A stretch of 64,000 bases of DNA from Paenibacillus segetis (GCF_014639155.1 NZ_BMFT01000001.1:992001-1056000); one strand, 5' to 3'; positions 41,322 to 51,155 are shown, counted from the stretch's first letter. Made by a program: numbers and translations. The notes: generated by a model from the letters alone, not told the origin.

Positions 41322-43223
41322 TTAATCTCCATATTTCCTTCTATAGTGACCCAGTGTAAGCAGCGGCCATATGTATCGGTAGCTGTGATAATGAATATAA
41401 AAGTTACCGGGTAGACCAGCACCTGTTGGATAAGTGGTCGTCCACTTATCTTCTTGCAATAAAATCATTAATTTCTCGATCCCTTTATTTATAGCAGGTG
41501 TTGGTTGCGAATGTACAGAGATGAGTGCATCTAAAGCCCAAGCGGTTTGAGAAGGTGTACTTTCCCCTAAGGGTATATATAGCTTGTGCCGATCACTTCT
41601 ACAGGATTCTCCCCAGCCTCCATCATGGTTTTGTATGCTTAACAGCCATTTGACTGCTTTCTGTACCGTTTCATGGTTGGAAGCAATCCCTGTAGCCTTC
41701 AAACCAGTCAGTGCTGCCCAAGTACCATAGATATAACAAATTCCCCATCTCCCATACCACGACCCATCCTTTTCCTGATGGTGAATTAGCCAGTTGGTTC
41801 CACGTTTGATGAACTCGTGCCGGATATCGAGTCCGGCAAAACTCCCTAGATACTCCAAGGTGCGTCCGGTAAGGTCAGCCTCAGAGGGGTCAATAGCAGC
41901 AGATTTGGCTCCGTCGATGGCAAGCCAAGTGAGCATTTCTTTGTTCGTATTTTTCTCGAAAGCGGGCCATCCTCCGTCATTATTTTGCATGGATATCACC
42001 CAATTCAATCCACGATTCCATGACTCTAGATACGTTGGTTTGGACCATGTTAAGCCATGGATTGCTCGCAAAGCAGCAGTTGTATCATCGACATCCGGAT
42101 TGATTGTATTGGTTTCTGAGAATCCCCATCCACCCGGTTCGATATTGGCATTATGAATGCTCCAATCTGCTAACTTGTTCTGTTGCTTGGATAGCAAATA
42201 TGCAGCAGCACGACGAATTACCCTATGATCAGCGGGAAATCCGGCTTCTTGCATGGCGTAGGTGAGTAAAGCTGTGTCCCATATGGTAGAGGGTGAATTT
42301 TGAACCGTCGTTTTGCCGTTAGTGCGAAATTGCATAGCTGTTATACCTTGAACGGCATGAGTGATGAGTGGATGTTGTTGATCATATCTCAGAGCAAGTA
42401 GAGCGAATATCATCAAAATAGTACTACTGGCATAACTGTAAAGGGTGCCATCTGACTCAATTCGTTGTAACATGAACTGTTCAGCCTTCTTGAGGGCGGC
42501 TTTATGGATATTATGCGGAGTGCCAATAAGTCTATTTAGACCCGTTTGTATATTGTTTTGCATCTCCTGAAATCCTCGGGAATGCAACTCGTCTACTTCA
42601 ATATCATTGGTGTGAGTCTGCTTGTTAAGCTCACTTAGTTCGGGAGTTTGGGCTGTCTGAATAGAAAAATTACGATCAGCCATGATTAGCATGGGGGTGA
42701 GATGGACTCTTGAGTACCCTGAAAATTCAAAAAAATTGATGGGGAAAGAAGAGGGAAAAAGGAGAAGTTCTAGTGGAATGGAGGAAATAGATGCAGGCCA
42801 TTTCATTTGTCCAGTTGCGGCAAGGAGGGACCTGGTCAAGATACTTGAGACTTTTCCAAGACCACCCTTGGATTGTATAAAACGTTTGGCTCGTTGAATC
42901 GGCCCGTCTGTTGCTTGGCTGTATCCTGAATAGAGTAAGGCATAATAGGCTTCAATAGAAGCGGACAAGTTTCCCTCCTCTTCATCCTGGAACAATTTCC
43001 AGCCACCATCAGCTTGTTGCTCAGCAAGAATACGATCATGTAGTTGCAGAATAAGGGCTTCGTTCTCTATGTTTAACGTTCGAAAGAGAATGATTACATA
43101 AGCATCAATCGTCGTACCATTCTCAAAACAGCAACGCCAAGACCCATCCTGTTCCTGTTGTTGGATCAGTGATTCAGACAATCGATGGATTTCTTCATCT
43201 ATTTTACTTACAACATTACTCAT
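41322..43223 (-). CDS. Squalene-hopene/sporulenol cyclase-type triterpene cyclase
   Basis: 633 residues, the size of B. subtilis SqhC. The acid catalyst motif is NPDVDDTTAAL (DxDD), and many QW repeats are visible (QEQDGSW, QQADGGWKL, QNNDGGWPAF, HHQEKDGSWYGRWG, QNHDGGWGE). The start at 43223 follows GGAGG; 12 more codons are open upstream. The enzyme folds a linear polyprenoid into a pentacyclic or sporulene-type lipid, made in spores in Bacillus. Choice of squalene or tetraprenyl-curcumene cannot be told from the sequence. Confidence 0.88.
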   Translation of the reverse strand: MSNVVSKIDEEIHRLSESLIQQQEQDGSWRCCFENGTTIDAYVIILFRTLNIENEALILQLHDRILAEQQADGGWKLFQDEEEGNLSASIEAYYALLYSGYSQATDGPIQRAKRFIQSKGGLGKVSSILTRSLLAATGQMKWPASISSIPLELLLFPSSFPINFFEFSGYSRVHLTPMLIMADRNFSIQTAQTPELSELNKQTHTNDIEVDELHSRGFQEMQNNIQTGLNRLIGTPHNIHKAALKKAEQFMLQRIESDGTLYSYASSTILMIFALLALRYDQQHPLITHAVQGITAMQFRTNGKTTVQNSPSTIWDTALLTYAMQEAGFPADHRVIRRAAAYLLSKQQNKLADWSIHNANIEPGGWGFSETNTINPDVDDTTAALRAIHGLTWSKPTYLESWNRGLNWVISMQNNDGGWPAFEKNTNKEMLTWLAIDGAKSAAIDPSEADLTGRTLEYLGSFAGLDIRHEFIKRGTNWLIHHQEKDGSWYGRWGICYIYGTWAALTGLKATGIASNHETVQKAVKWLLSIQNHDGGWGESCRSDRHKLYIPLGESTPSQTAWALDALISVHSQPTPAINKGIEKLMILLQEDKWTTTYPTGAGLPGNFYIHYHSYRYIWPLLTLGHYRRKYGD

Positions 43224-43329
43224 TCCCCTGGTACCTCCGAAATAAGTCGTTTTTATCATTGTATGATGATAGGGGGAGGGAAATGAGGGGAGCTAAAAAT
43301 GCAATTACGATTCATCATAAAATAAGCTA

Positions 43330-43351
43330 AACCACGTCTCCTGGACGTGGT
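43330..43351 (-). terminator. Terminator of the arabinofuranosidase operon
   Basis: AACCACGTC/GACGTGGTT-type hairpin (43330-43338 with 43343-43351) on the minus strand, followed by a T-rich stretch. The T run is imperfect. Confidence 0.5.
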
Positions 43352-43402
43352 CTCTATTTTACCGGTGGATTAGGTAAAGCACTGATTAATTAATCAATCA
43401 TG

Positions 43403-44233
43403 TTAACCTTTGATTCCCGTTGTCGCAATGCCTTCGGTGAAGTATCTTTGTCCGACCAAAAAGATAATAGTAGCGGGAATAATCATAATCATTGTACCAG
43501 CCATAATAAGGTGCATTGGAGAGGTTAGACTACTACGCAATGTTGATAACCCAAGAGCCACCGTGTACATATCCTGATCGTTCAAATAGACGAGTTGGTT
43601 CAAGAAGTCATTCCATACCCCAACGAAAGTGAACAGTAGGACTGCGACCAGCGCTGGTTTGACCAGTGGCAGGATGATTTGGGAGTATATCTTGAAATAT
43701 CCCGCACCGTCCATAACCGCTGACTCATCCAAATCACGGGGAACGGTCAGTAAAAACTGCCTAAGTAGAAAAATGTTAAATGCGCCTCCGCCGAAGTAAG
43801 CCGGTATGATGAGAGGGAGAAAAGTACTCGTTAAACCAAGCTTCGACCAACCGATATAAGTTGGTACTAACGTAACAATGCTTGGCATTAATATCGTCAT
43901 AATGACTAATGAGAACCAGAAATTCTTGAGTGGGAAATCGATTCGTGCGAACCCGAATGCAGCTAAACTACTCGTAAGACCGACTCCGATTAACACTGGA
44001 ATGATTATGATAAATGTATTGCCGATGTATTTGAGGAAATCGACACGGTTTAGTACCTCGCTATAATTCTCCCACCTAAAAACTTCAGGAAATAGAATCG
44101 GAGGGTATCCCATGATTTCCCCTAAATCGAGTAACGAGGAACGGAATATCCAGTAAATCGGAAATATAAAGAGGAAGGCAAGAATCCCTAGGAAAAAATA
44201 AGTGAGCATTTGACCCCGTACACGGTAATTCAT
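43403..44233 (-). CDS. Carbohydrate ABC transporter permease (MalG-like)
   Basis: 276 residues, six membrane helices, with the EAA loop DLDESAVMDGAGYFKIYSQIILPLVKPAL. Second permease of the GH127-linked sugar importer; overlaps the upstream permease by four bases. Confidence 0.9.
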   Translation of the reverse strand: MNYRVRGQMLTYFFLGILAFLFIFPIYWIFRSSLLDLGEIMGYPPILFPEVFRWENYSEVLNRVDFLKYIGNTFIIIIPVLIGVGLTSSLAAFGFARIDFPLKNFWFSLVIMTILMPSIVTLVPTYIGWSKLGLTSTFLPLIIPAYFGGGAFNIFLLRQFLLTVPRDLDESAVMDGAGYFKIYSQIILPLVKPALVAVLLFTFVGVWNDFLNQLVYLNDQDMYTVALGLSTLRSSLTSPMHLIMAGTMIMIIPATIIFLVGQRYFTEGIATTGIKG

Positions 44234-45156
44234 CTCTTGCTGCCCCCTTCATAATGCACCCAAGTGGACGAGAGCTTAAATAGCAAATAGGTGAAGAATC
44301 CAACGATAACGAAGAGTACCATAGCCAGTGCGCATGCATACCCCATATTCTGATACTTGAAGGCTTCCCGATAGATTAGGAAGGAATAGAACAGAGCGGA
44401 ATCATTGGGCCCCCCACCGTTGCGTCCAAGGACATAGGTCTGGGTGAATGCTGTCAGCGAGTTGATGAAAGCTAAGATAATATTATAGAAAATAACGGGT
44501 GAAATAAGTGGAATTGTAACAGAGGTTAGTTTTTTCCACCATCCGCCACCATCGATTTCTACCGCTTCAAGAAGATGCCTAGGAACATCCTGCATACCAG
44601 CCATGAAGATGACAATGACATTTCCCGCTCCCCATACTGCGATAATTATCAATGAGGGAATAACCGAACCAGGGGCTCCAACCCAATACTGCTTATCAAT
44701 CCCGAGAAATCCAAGAGCATAGTTGATAATCCCGAAATCGACGTTGAACATCCAAATCCAACAGATGGCACCAGCCAGCATCGGAATAACCGTTGGTAAA
44801 TAGAAAACGGCTCTGAAAAAAGCCTTTGCCCGTTTGACAGAATTGAGTAACATCGCGATGGTGAAACAAAATATGACGATAGCTACAACACTTCCAATCG
44901 AATAGTAGGCGGTTACTTTCAATGATTTAACGAAAAAGTAATCTTCCATAAATACTTTTCGGTAGTTTTCGAAACCAATCCATTTTTTTGGTGCCAATAC
45001 AGTCCAATTCGTAAAACTCAAATAAAAACTGTATAACAGTGGGGCCAAGGTAAAGATGAGAATACCTAGGATAGCGGGTAAGATAAAAAGATATCCTGCC
45101 CATATCTGCCGCCGTTTATGGCTTTTGTAACTGGTAGGTCGATCAAGTGTGGGCAT
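44230..45156 (-). CDS. Carbohydrate ABC transporter permease (MalF-like)
   Basis: 308 residues. N-terminal basic stretch, six helices and the EAA loop DVPRHLLEAVEIDGGGWWKKLTSVTIPLISP. AAGGAGG precedes the ATG. No ATPase gene is in the operon; a shared MsmX-type ATPase elsewhere is likely, as known for such importers in Bacillota. Confidence 0.9.
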   Translation of the reverse strand: MPTLDRPTSYKSHKRRQIWAGYLFILPAILGILIFTLAPLLYSFYLSFTNWTVLAPKKWIGFENYRKVFMEDYFFVKSLKVTAYYSIGSVVAIVIFCFTIAMLLNSVKRAKAFFRAVFYLPTVIPMLAGAICWIWMFNVDFGIINYALGFLGIDKQYWVGAPGSVIPSLIIIAVWGAGNVIVIFMAGMQDVPRHLLEAVEIDGGGWWKKLTSVTIPLISPVIFYNIILAFINSLTAFTQTYVLGRNGGGPNDSALFYSFLIYREAFKYQNMGYACALAMVLFVIVGFFTYLLFKLSSTWVHYEGGSKR

Positions 45157-45180
45157 TCACTATGCCTCCTTAATGTTGGA

Positions 45181-45220
45181 ATGCACGGAGAGGCTGCTTC
45201 TATTTGCAGCCTCCGTGCAT
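45181..45220 (-). terminator. Strong hairpin between binding-protein and permease genes
   Basis: ATGCACGGAGAGGCTGC pairs with GCAGCC-TCCGTGCAT around an 8-nt loop, without a T run. Probably stabilises the upstream message or reduces readthrough, giving more binding protein than permease. Confidence 0.6.
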
Positions 45221-45227
45221 CGATCAC

Positions 45228-46637
45228 TTACGGATTCGCTTTACCACTGTCGAATATTTCCTTCATTTTTGGATAAATAGCATCAACTGCTTCTTGTGCT
45301 GTCATCTCACCAAGCCATACTGGATCAAGCCCAGGATTTAGCACTTCACCGAGTCGGCTGTATGTTGGTAGGAAGAACCAGGGAGTTGGATATGTTGCTT
45401 TTAATGCATAATCGATAACGGCAGTTTTATATTCTGGTGGGTGTACTGCAGTTGCTGTCCATTTCTTGATTAATTCTGGATCCGTATACCAGCTTAGTTC
45501 TGTTGGCATCCACACACCACTGTCAAAGTTAGCTTGGTTTTGGTTTGGATCCATTAACCATTTGTATAACGTAATAGCTTCATCTGGATGTTTCGCTGTA
45601 TTGTAGATAACCAGAGGCAATCCGGTATTGGTTGTTGCTGGTTTCTTAAAGATAGGCAATACACCTACGCCGTTCTTTAGGCCTTTTTCAACTTGTGGAC
45701 CGATGTTAACGAGCTCCCATTGACCTGAAGTAGCCATGGCGATCTTGCCAGAGGCTAATTTTTGACCAACGTCACCAGGTAGCCCTTGCGCTTGTGCTGG
45801 AGTTGGAGAAACGAACTCTTTCAAGGACAAATCGGCTACTTTCTGAATGGCTTCGATGGTCTCCGGTTTATTGATCAGCAGTTCCTTGCCATCTTGGCTT
45901 ACTTCACCGCCCCCATTACTAATGGCAAAAGGAGTCCAGAAGAAATCTGCAGCATGGTTAACATCGATACCAAATTGCACAATGTTACCTTTATCGAAGC
46001 CAGCTTCATTCGGGTGTTTACCATTCTTATCGACCGTTAGCTTTCGAGCAACCTCTAGCATTTGATCCCATGTCCAAGCCTTTTCTGTTTCGGCAGGAGG
46101 ATAAGGAATACCAGCGTCATCAAATAACTGTTTATTGTAGTGAAGGATGATGATTTCATTGGCAACGCTATACCCGAGTAGCTTACCGTCTGGTGAGACG
46201 AATTTGTTACTTTCCATTTTCGGTGAGATCGTACCATCTTCATAGTATTTTGACATATCCATTAAAATACCTGATTCCGCCCATCTAAGTGCTTGAGCTT
46301 CATTCATTGCACTAATATCGGGTAGAGTTTTTGAAGCAGCCATCGCGGTCAATTTGGACGGAAACTCGTCTTCTGGAACGCTTTGATAATCAATCTTAAT
46401 ATTGGGGTGAGCTTCCATAAATGCATCGAAGCTTTTTTGCTGCGATTTTCTTTCTTCATCGGGGGCCCAGTCTAAGTACTTCAGAGTTACAATTTCGCCA
46501 GATTTATTTGAATCAGAAGTCTTGTTACTAGGGGAAGCTGTATTCCCTTTATTGCTATTCGAGCTACAGCCTACGATTAATGCGAAGATTGTGATTAATG
46601 CAACACTCATTGCCAATCCTTTTTTAATAAATCTCAC
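45228..46637 (-). CDS. Carbohydrate-binding lipoprotein (family 1 extracellular solute-binding protein)
   Basis: 469 residues. GTG start at 46637 after AAAGGAGGGG; signal peptide with lipobox IVGC. The body has the class I sugar-binding fold: LKYLDWAPDEERKSQQKSFDAF, LPDISAMNEAQALRWAESG, KIAMATSGQWELVNIG and QANFDSGVWMPTELS. Provides the substrate, probably an arabinose-containing oligosaccharide, to the two permeases. Confidence 0.9.
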   Translation of the reverse strand: MRFIKKGLAMSVALITIFALIVGCSSNSNKGNTASPSNKTSDSNKSGEIVTLKYLDWAPDEERKSQQKSFDAFMEAHPNIKIDYQSVPEDEFPSKLTAMAASKTLPDISAMNEAQALRWAESGILMDMSKYYEDGTISPKMESNKFVSPDGKLLGYSVANEIIILHYNKQLFDDAGIPYPPAETEKAWTWDQMLEVARKLTVDKNGKHPNEAGFDKGNIVQFGIDVNHAADFFWTPFAISNGGGEVSQDGKELLINKPETIEAIQKVADLSLKEFVSPTPAQAQGLPGDVGQKLASGKIAMATSGQWELVNIGPQVEKGLKNGVGVLPIFKKPATTNTGLPLVIYNTAKHPDEAITLYKWLMDPNQNQANFDSGVWMPTELSWYTDPELIKKWTATAVHPPEYKTAVIDYALKATYPTPWFFLPTYSRLGEVLNPGLDPVWLGEMTAQEAVDAIYPKMKEIFDSGKANP

Positions 46638-46735
46638 GTTAACCCCTCCTTTATATAATCGTCGTCTTGGGAAAATGACTACATTCCCAGAACCCATAAT
46701 TAATAGCTTCCCTCCCTCATTAGAGTAAGAAATAT

Positions 46736-48724
46736 TTATACTTGCACCTCCTCAGGTTGAAACTTTTGTTCCCGTATCCAGACCTGCATCTCACCTACAC
46801 TTCGGTTGGCCCAAGCGAAGTAGGGGATGAAATGGGCTGTCGTTTGCTCTAGCTGATCCTGAACATCAGCTTGGTATAGCTGATCGCCCCAGTAATCTCC
46901 TCGCATACGGAAGGCTGGCATTTCTATCATTTGCATACCTCCGAGTAACTCAGGGTGAAAGAGGGAGTGCCCGGTCTCATTGGGAGAGATCATTAATTGA
47001 TGCAGATGGTTTCCATTGTCGACTTCCTCCAAGCAGTACACTAGGGGGCCTCGCTGTAACGCAACCTTTCCCGCTGTTTCTCTGATAAGAGGGTTGCCCT
47101 TCATATGATTAATTTGCATAGGTAATACAAGATGCACTAGATCCTTAGGATTCCATCGTCGGTCGATGTATATATAGCCATCGATTAATGATGCTTCATG
47201 AATAGAATAAGAAGTATCATTGATATGAATTTCAGGAGTATCGCACCAACTAGGTAATCTCAGCGCAAATGTGAATCGTAAAGATTGCTCCATGTTGAAC
47301 TGGAAGCGAACATTACCTTCCCATGGAAGTTCAGAGTGCTGAATAACTTGAACCTTCTGGTCGTTGAGCTCTAGTTCGATTTGGCTTCCAATATACAGGT
47401 GGGTATACAAGGTCTCTTCCTTGACTGAGTAAATATAGGACCCAAGTGAGGCAAGTAGCCTTGAAATATTAGGGGGACAACACGCACAACCGAACCAACG
47501 CTGCCTTTGATGCTTCACGTGGTCAAAATTTCTATTCTTACCACTAGCGTCGGGCCATACTTCAAGTGGATTCACATAGAAGAAATGCTTTCCATCTTGG
47601 GACATTCCGGCTATTACGGTGTTATACAGTGCACGTTCTAGGACATCCGCATACTCGCTTTTTGCTGCGATTTGCAGCATACGGCGGGCAAAAAAGATTA
47701 ATCCAATGGAGGCACAAGTTTCCGCATATGCGGTATCACTAGGTAGATCATAATCAAGAGAGAAGGCTTCACCGTAGGCCATTGATCCTATTGCCCCTGT
47801 GATATACATTCGTTTGGAGACAATATTTCTCCATAGTGAAAGGCAAGCAGCTAATAATTGTTCATCGTTTGTTTCGGCCGCAACATCTGCCATCCCCGCA
47901 CACATGTAGACAACTCGGACTGCATGCCCTTCGGCTGTCTTTTGCATTCTGATTGGCAGGTGAGATTGGCTATACGATTTGTCTTTGGCCATGCTTAGTG
48001 AAGGAAAATGTGTTTTGCCGTTTCGTTTGGCGTATTCCAAATCGTAGAAATGCGGACGCTGTCCCCGTTCATCCAAGAAGAACTTAGCTAGCCGTAAATA
48101 GCGATCATTGTCTGTGATTTGATATAGCTTGATCAAAGCAAGTTCGATTTCCTGATGTCCGTCGTAGCCCTTGATTTTTCCAGCCTCTGCACCAAAAGCC
48201 TCATCAATACAGTCTGCTAAACGACAAGCGACATCCAAGATCTTACCTTTTCCTGTTGCATTGTAATAAGCAACCGCAGCTTCAATTAAATGTCCTGAGC
48301 AATATAATTCATGGCATTCCGCTAGATTTGTCCACCGTCCTGTGGGCTCTTTCAGCGTAAAGTACGTATTTAGATATCCATCCGTATGTTGAGCTTTGGC
48401 AATGATATCAATAACCTCATCGGCAATCTTCTCTAACTCGCTATCTGGACTTAATGTGAGTAAATAGCCAACAGCTTCTAACCACTTGGCAACATCACTG
48501 TCCTGAAACACCATTCCGTGAAACTCACCCGTTTCTAATCCAGCAGCAATTTTGAAGTTTTGTATGGCATGACTCGGCTCGGATTCTTCAACACGATCAT
48601 TAAGCGCATCCCATTGATAAGGAACAACAACGTCTCGGATCAATGAAATATAAGGAGACCAAAAGTCATCCTGGATCGTTACCTTTTTTAATGGAAGAGG
48701 GGTCGATATGGACAAATTTCTCAT
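46736..48724 (-). CDS. Beta-L-arabinofuranosidase, GH127 family
   Basis: 662-residue intracellular glycosidase without signal peptide. The active site of the family is recognisable: Glu in YGEAFSLDYDLP, then 16 residues later the Glu of YAETCASIG with its Cys two residues on, and GCACCPPNISR supplying the catalytic and zinc-binding Cys pair. This spacing equals E322/E338/C340/C417/C418 in B. longum HypBA1. ECHELYCSGHLIEAA forms part of the (alpha/alpha)6 barrel. ATG at 48724 follows AAAGGAG. First gene of the operon, with a CcpA-type site upstream. Confidence 0.92.
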   Translation of the reverse strand: MRNLSISTPLPLKKVTIQDDFWSPYISLIRDVVVPYQWDALNDRVEESEPSHAIQNFKIAAGLETGEFHGMVFQDSDVAKWLEAVGYLLTLSPDSELEKIADEVIDIIAKAQHTDGYLNTYFTLKEPTGRWTNLAECHELYCSGHLIEAAVAYYNATGKGKILDVACRLADCIDEAFGAEAGKIKGYDGHQEIELALIKLYQITDNDRYLRLAKFFLDERGQRPHFYDLEYAKRNGKTHFPSLSMAKDKSYSQSHLPIRMQKTAEGHAVRVVYMCAGMADVAAETNDEQLLAACLSLWRNIVSKRMYITGAIGSMAYGEAFSLDYDLPSDTAYAETCASIGLIFFARRMLQIAAKSEYADVLERALYNTVIAGMSQDGKHFFYVNPLEVWPDASGKNRNFDHVKHQRQRWFGCACCPPNISRLLASLGSYIYSVKEETLYTHLYIGSQIELELNDQKVQVIQHSELPWEGNVRFQFNMEQSLRFTFALRLPSWCDTPEIHINDTSYSIHEASLIDGYIYIDRRWNPKDLVHLVLPMQINHMKGNPLIRETAGKVALQRGPLVYCLEEVDNGNHLHQLMISPNETGHSLFHPELLGGMQMIEMPAFRMRGDYWGDQLYQADVQDQLEQTTAHFIPYFAWANRSVGEMQVWIREQKFQPEEVQV

Positions 48725-48761
48725 CAAGTAGTCTCCTTTGATTTATAAATCCAAACTTTTA

Positions 48762-48775
48762 TGAAAGCGCTATTA
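48762..48775. promoter_or_regulatory. Candidate CcpA cre site
   Basis: TGAAAGCGCTATTA agrees with the cre pattern TGWAARCGYTWNCW at 13 of 14 positions. It lies in the divergent region between the GH127 gene and its AraC regulator, fitting glucose repression. Confidence 0.55.
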
Positions 48776-48862
48776 ATTACATAATAAACGTAGTACTATG
48801 ATATTTATATAATAATTACCAACTACTTTTTTAGAAATTACAACCAACTGGAGGTGATAAAG

Positions 48863-49753
48863 ATGAGTTCACCGATCCTACATTTCATCTCTCCACCCAT
48901 TCCCTATTTCATCGATTGTGGTCGCGCATTCTATTGTGTAGGTGAGCGCCATGTCAGTCGAAACAGCATTGGTGTATTTGATTTGGTCGTTGTTACCAAG
49001 GGGACATTATGCTTGGGAGAAGGGGAAACGGAGTGGATAATTCAGGAGGGGGAATCGTTCATTCTTAGGCCAGATGCCAGTCATTTTGGGACAGAAGCTT
49101 GTAATACAAATACGGAAATTATTTGGATTCATTTTCATACCTTCGGGGCTTGGGAAGAATGTATGAGTATGGGGGATTGTTTAGATAATCAATCAGCATT
49201 GTTCGCTAGTCACAAGCAAACAGCCTATCTAAACCATAGTGAGGTATGCTCCGTGTTTCTCCCAAAGCACATGCGACTTAAGCCCAAGGCGATGGATATT
49301 TTGGAGCAATTTTTTCAATTGGAAGATGAACCTAGGTCGCTTCGTAACTGGAAGAGGCAATCGGTGTTCCAGATCTTTATCCAGTATCTTGACCGTGAGC
49401 TTGCTTCAACATCAGATGGAACGGCATTTAATTTAGCAGAGAAAATTGAACTCTTCATCAGACAAAATTACAGCAATAAAATTACCAATTCGATCTTACA
49501 GAGCGTACTGAATTATCACCCCAACTACATGGCTAGATGCATGCTTAAGGTGTATGGAATGACGCCTATGGATTACTTATTACAATACAGAATTGAGCAA
49601 GCGAAGAAATTACTAGTGCAAACGGAGTGGTCGGCCACGCGGATTTCAGAGGAGGTGGGATTCCAGCATGGTTCGTATTTCACGTTCTGTTTCTCAAATA
49701 AAGAAGGGATCTCCCCGCTTAATTTTCGACGGAAAATGAGGGGACACCTGTAA
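48863..49753 (+). CDS. AraC-family regulator of the arabinofuranosidase operon
   Basis: 296 residues. N-terminal cupin-like ligand domain (about 15-150: FDLVVVTKGTLCLGEGETEWIIQEGESFILRPDASHFG) and C-terminal AraC DNA-binding domain (about 195-292: MARCMLKVYGMTPMDYLLQYRIEQAKKLL, ATRISEEVGFQHGSYFTFCFSNKEGISPLNFRR). ATG 48863 after TGGAGG. Divergent orientation suggests activation of the GH127 operon in response to an arabinoside. Confidence 0.88.
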   Translation: MSSPILHFISPPIPYFIDCGRAFYCVGERHVSRNSIGVFDLVVVTKGTLCLGEGETEWIIQEGESFILRPDASHFGTEACNTNTEIIWIHFHTFGAWEECMSMGDCLDNQSALFASHKQTAYLNHSEVCSVFLPKHMRLKPKAMDILEQFFQLEDEPRSLRNWKRQSVFQIFIQYLDRELASTSDGTAFNLAEKIELFIRQNYSNKITNSILQSVLNYHPNYMARCMLKVYGMTPMDYLLQYRIEQAKKLLVQTEWSATRISEEVGFQHGSYFTFCFSNKEGISPLNFRRKMRGHL

Positions 49754-49757
49754 TTTT

Positions 49758-49889
49758 ATGAAGATGAATTTATATAGAAATTTGGATGTTATGTCAGCCA
49801 ACTACATTATTGATATGGGGCCAGAAGGTGAGAAGCATCACATACCGGAAGATCTCTTCGTACGGTGCTTTGAATCGGTGATTATGTAG
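49758..49889 (+). pseudogene. Fragment resembling the C-terminus of a UvrA-type ATPase
   Basis: 43-codon frame whose middle reads RNLDVMSANYIIDMGPEGEK, close to the conserved HNLDVI...ADYIIDLGPEGG end block of UvrA-family ATPases (also drug-resistance UvrA2 proteins), followed by IPEDLF. Everything upstream is missing. Probably a residue of a deleted gene. Confidence 0.45.
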
Positions 49890-49922
49890 CCATCTATTGT
49901 TTATATTCATGATTGTATTAAC

Positions 49923-49966
49923 AAAAAACGTATACCATCCGAAATTGCCGGGGTAAACGTTTTTTT
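49923..49966. terminator. Terminator between the UvrA-like remnant and the secreted protein gene
   Basis: AAAAAACGT-A-TACC pairs with GGTA-A-ACGTTTTTT, loop about 14 nt; A/T runs on both sides allow use by either strand. Confidence 0.65.
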
Positions 49967-50001
49967 CTCTTGCGAAGTATTGTAAATTAGCTTTGTAGTT
50001 T

Positions 50002-50931
50002 TTATGAGGAAATACCTTTTAGAAAATCATTAATAGCTTGAGTTTTTGTATCATCTGATTGGTCTAGTAGCTTGAGGAACTCTTGGAGCTCGGTTAGAAC
50101 ACCACTGGCTTTGATTTCCGATGAAGTTTTACTGGTAAGTGCTTTTTCGTAAGCTGCTTTTGCTTCAGGATTGATTGTCATCGAATCGTAATCAAACAGC
50201 GGGGTATTACTGGTCCCGTAGAAGGTGTACATTCTAGACAGTACGAACGCCTCTTTAACAGCAGCCGTACGATTGGAACTCTTATATTTTGTTAGGAATG
50301 CTTCTTTTGCCAAGGTACGCTCAAGCACCTCATCCCAACCGATCCGAAGTGCTGCATCTGCGGTGGAAGGCTGCTGGGATTCCGTTGCCATCAAATCAAT
50401 GTAGGCTTGAATATCTGGCTTCACATACGGCTTAAATACCTTAAAACTCTTATAATCCATAACAGGATAAAACATGCCTTCACTTGTCTCAAGCTTATAG
50501 CCAATAGAGTTTAGATCTTGGAGTACAATCTTGGTCTTGGAACTAGTAACTTTGGAGCGAACGGTGTTCATGGTCATACCTGGCTCGTAAACTTTATTAA
50601 TATCATTCTGTATGGCGGTTGCTTCTATTCTTTGTTGAGCAGTTGGTAGGTAGGCTTTTTGCGCGTTTTCCAGGTGTAGTGTCGCAATTGTCGCTTGGTA
50701 TAGTGAAAATTCATCAATGTTATTGATTAGGGTAGCTTTTGCCCAACCAAGCGTCGACGGTTTCTTCAATCGTTGCTCAAATTGGTCGTAAGAAGAATGG
50801 GTTGCTGTTGCAGCCGCCGCTTCCGTTTGCCCAGGGAGTAGGACGCTTGAGACAGCAAATCCTATACCTGCAAAAGCAATTGTCGAGCTGAGACCAACGG
50901 AAATCCATTGTTTAAGTAATTTCCTCTGCAT
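50002..50931 (-). CDS. Secreted protein of unknown function
   Basis: 309 residues, family not recognised. Signal peptide (MQRKLLKQWISVGLSSTIAF..., cleavage probably near QTEAAAA). The mature part is helical and Lys/Ala/Ser rich, without enzyme motifs or repeats that I can identify. The start at 50931 follows AAAGGAGGG; the frame is open 25 codons further upstream without a site. Single-gene unit with its own terminator. Confidence 0.6.
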   Translation of the reverse strand: MQRKLLKQWISVGLSSTIAFAGIGFAVSSVLLPGQTEAAAATATHSSYDQFEQRLKKPSTLGWAKATLINNIDEFSLYQATIATLHLENAQKAYLPTAQQRIEATAIQNDINKVYEPGMTMNTVRSKVTSSKTKIVLQDLNSIGYKLETSEGMFYPVMDYKSFKVFKPYVKPDIQAYIDLMATESQQPSTADAALRIGWDEVLERTLAKEAFLTKYKSSNRTAAVKEAFVLSRMYTFYGTSNTPLFDYDSMTINPEAKAAYEKALTSKTSSEIKASGVLTELQEFLKLLDQSDDTKTQAINDFLKGISS

Positions 50932-51107
50932 AGATAACCCTCCTTTTGAAGTATTTGTTATATATATGACGATTTTTTGAATGCTAATGTTGCAGTTATA
51001 GTTCAATCGCTATAATCGACATTGTTTAGTTCGAATTAACAGTTCAAATTTTTCGTCAATTAGAGTTTACAGTCTTGAGTCTCTCACGTACTTCGTTCGT
51101 CAGGCTC

Positions 51108-51155
51108 TTGACAGTAAATTTCTTAACGTTATATAATATATGCATGAGCATGCAT
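51108..51155 (+). promoter_or_regulatory. Promoter of namA with palindrome at the start point
   Basis: Consensus TTGACA (51108-51113), 18 bp, TATAAT (51132-51137). ATGCATG-AG-CATGCAT (51140-51155), a perfect inverted repeat, covers the expected transcription start and is a likely repressor site. Confidence 0.7.
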
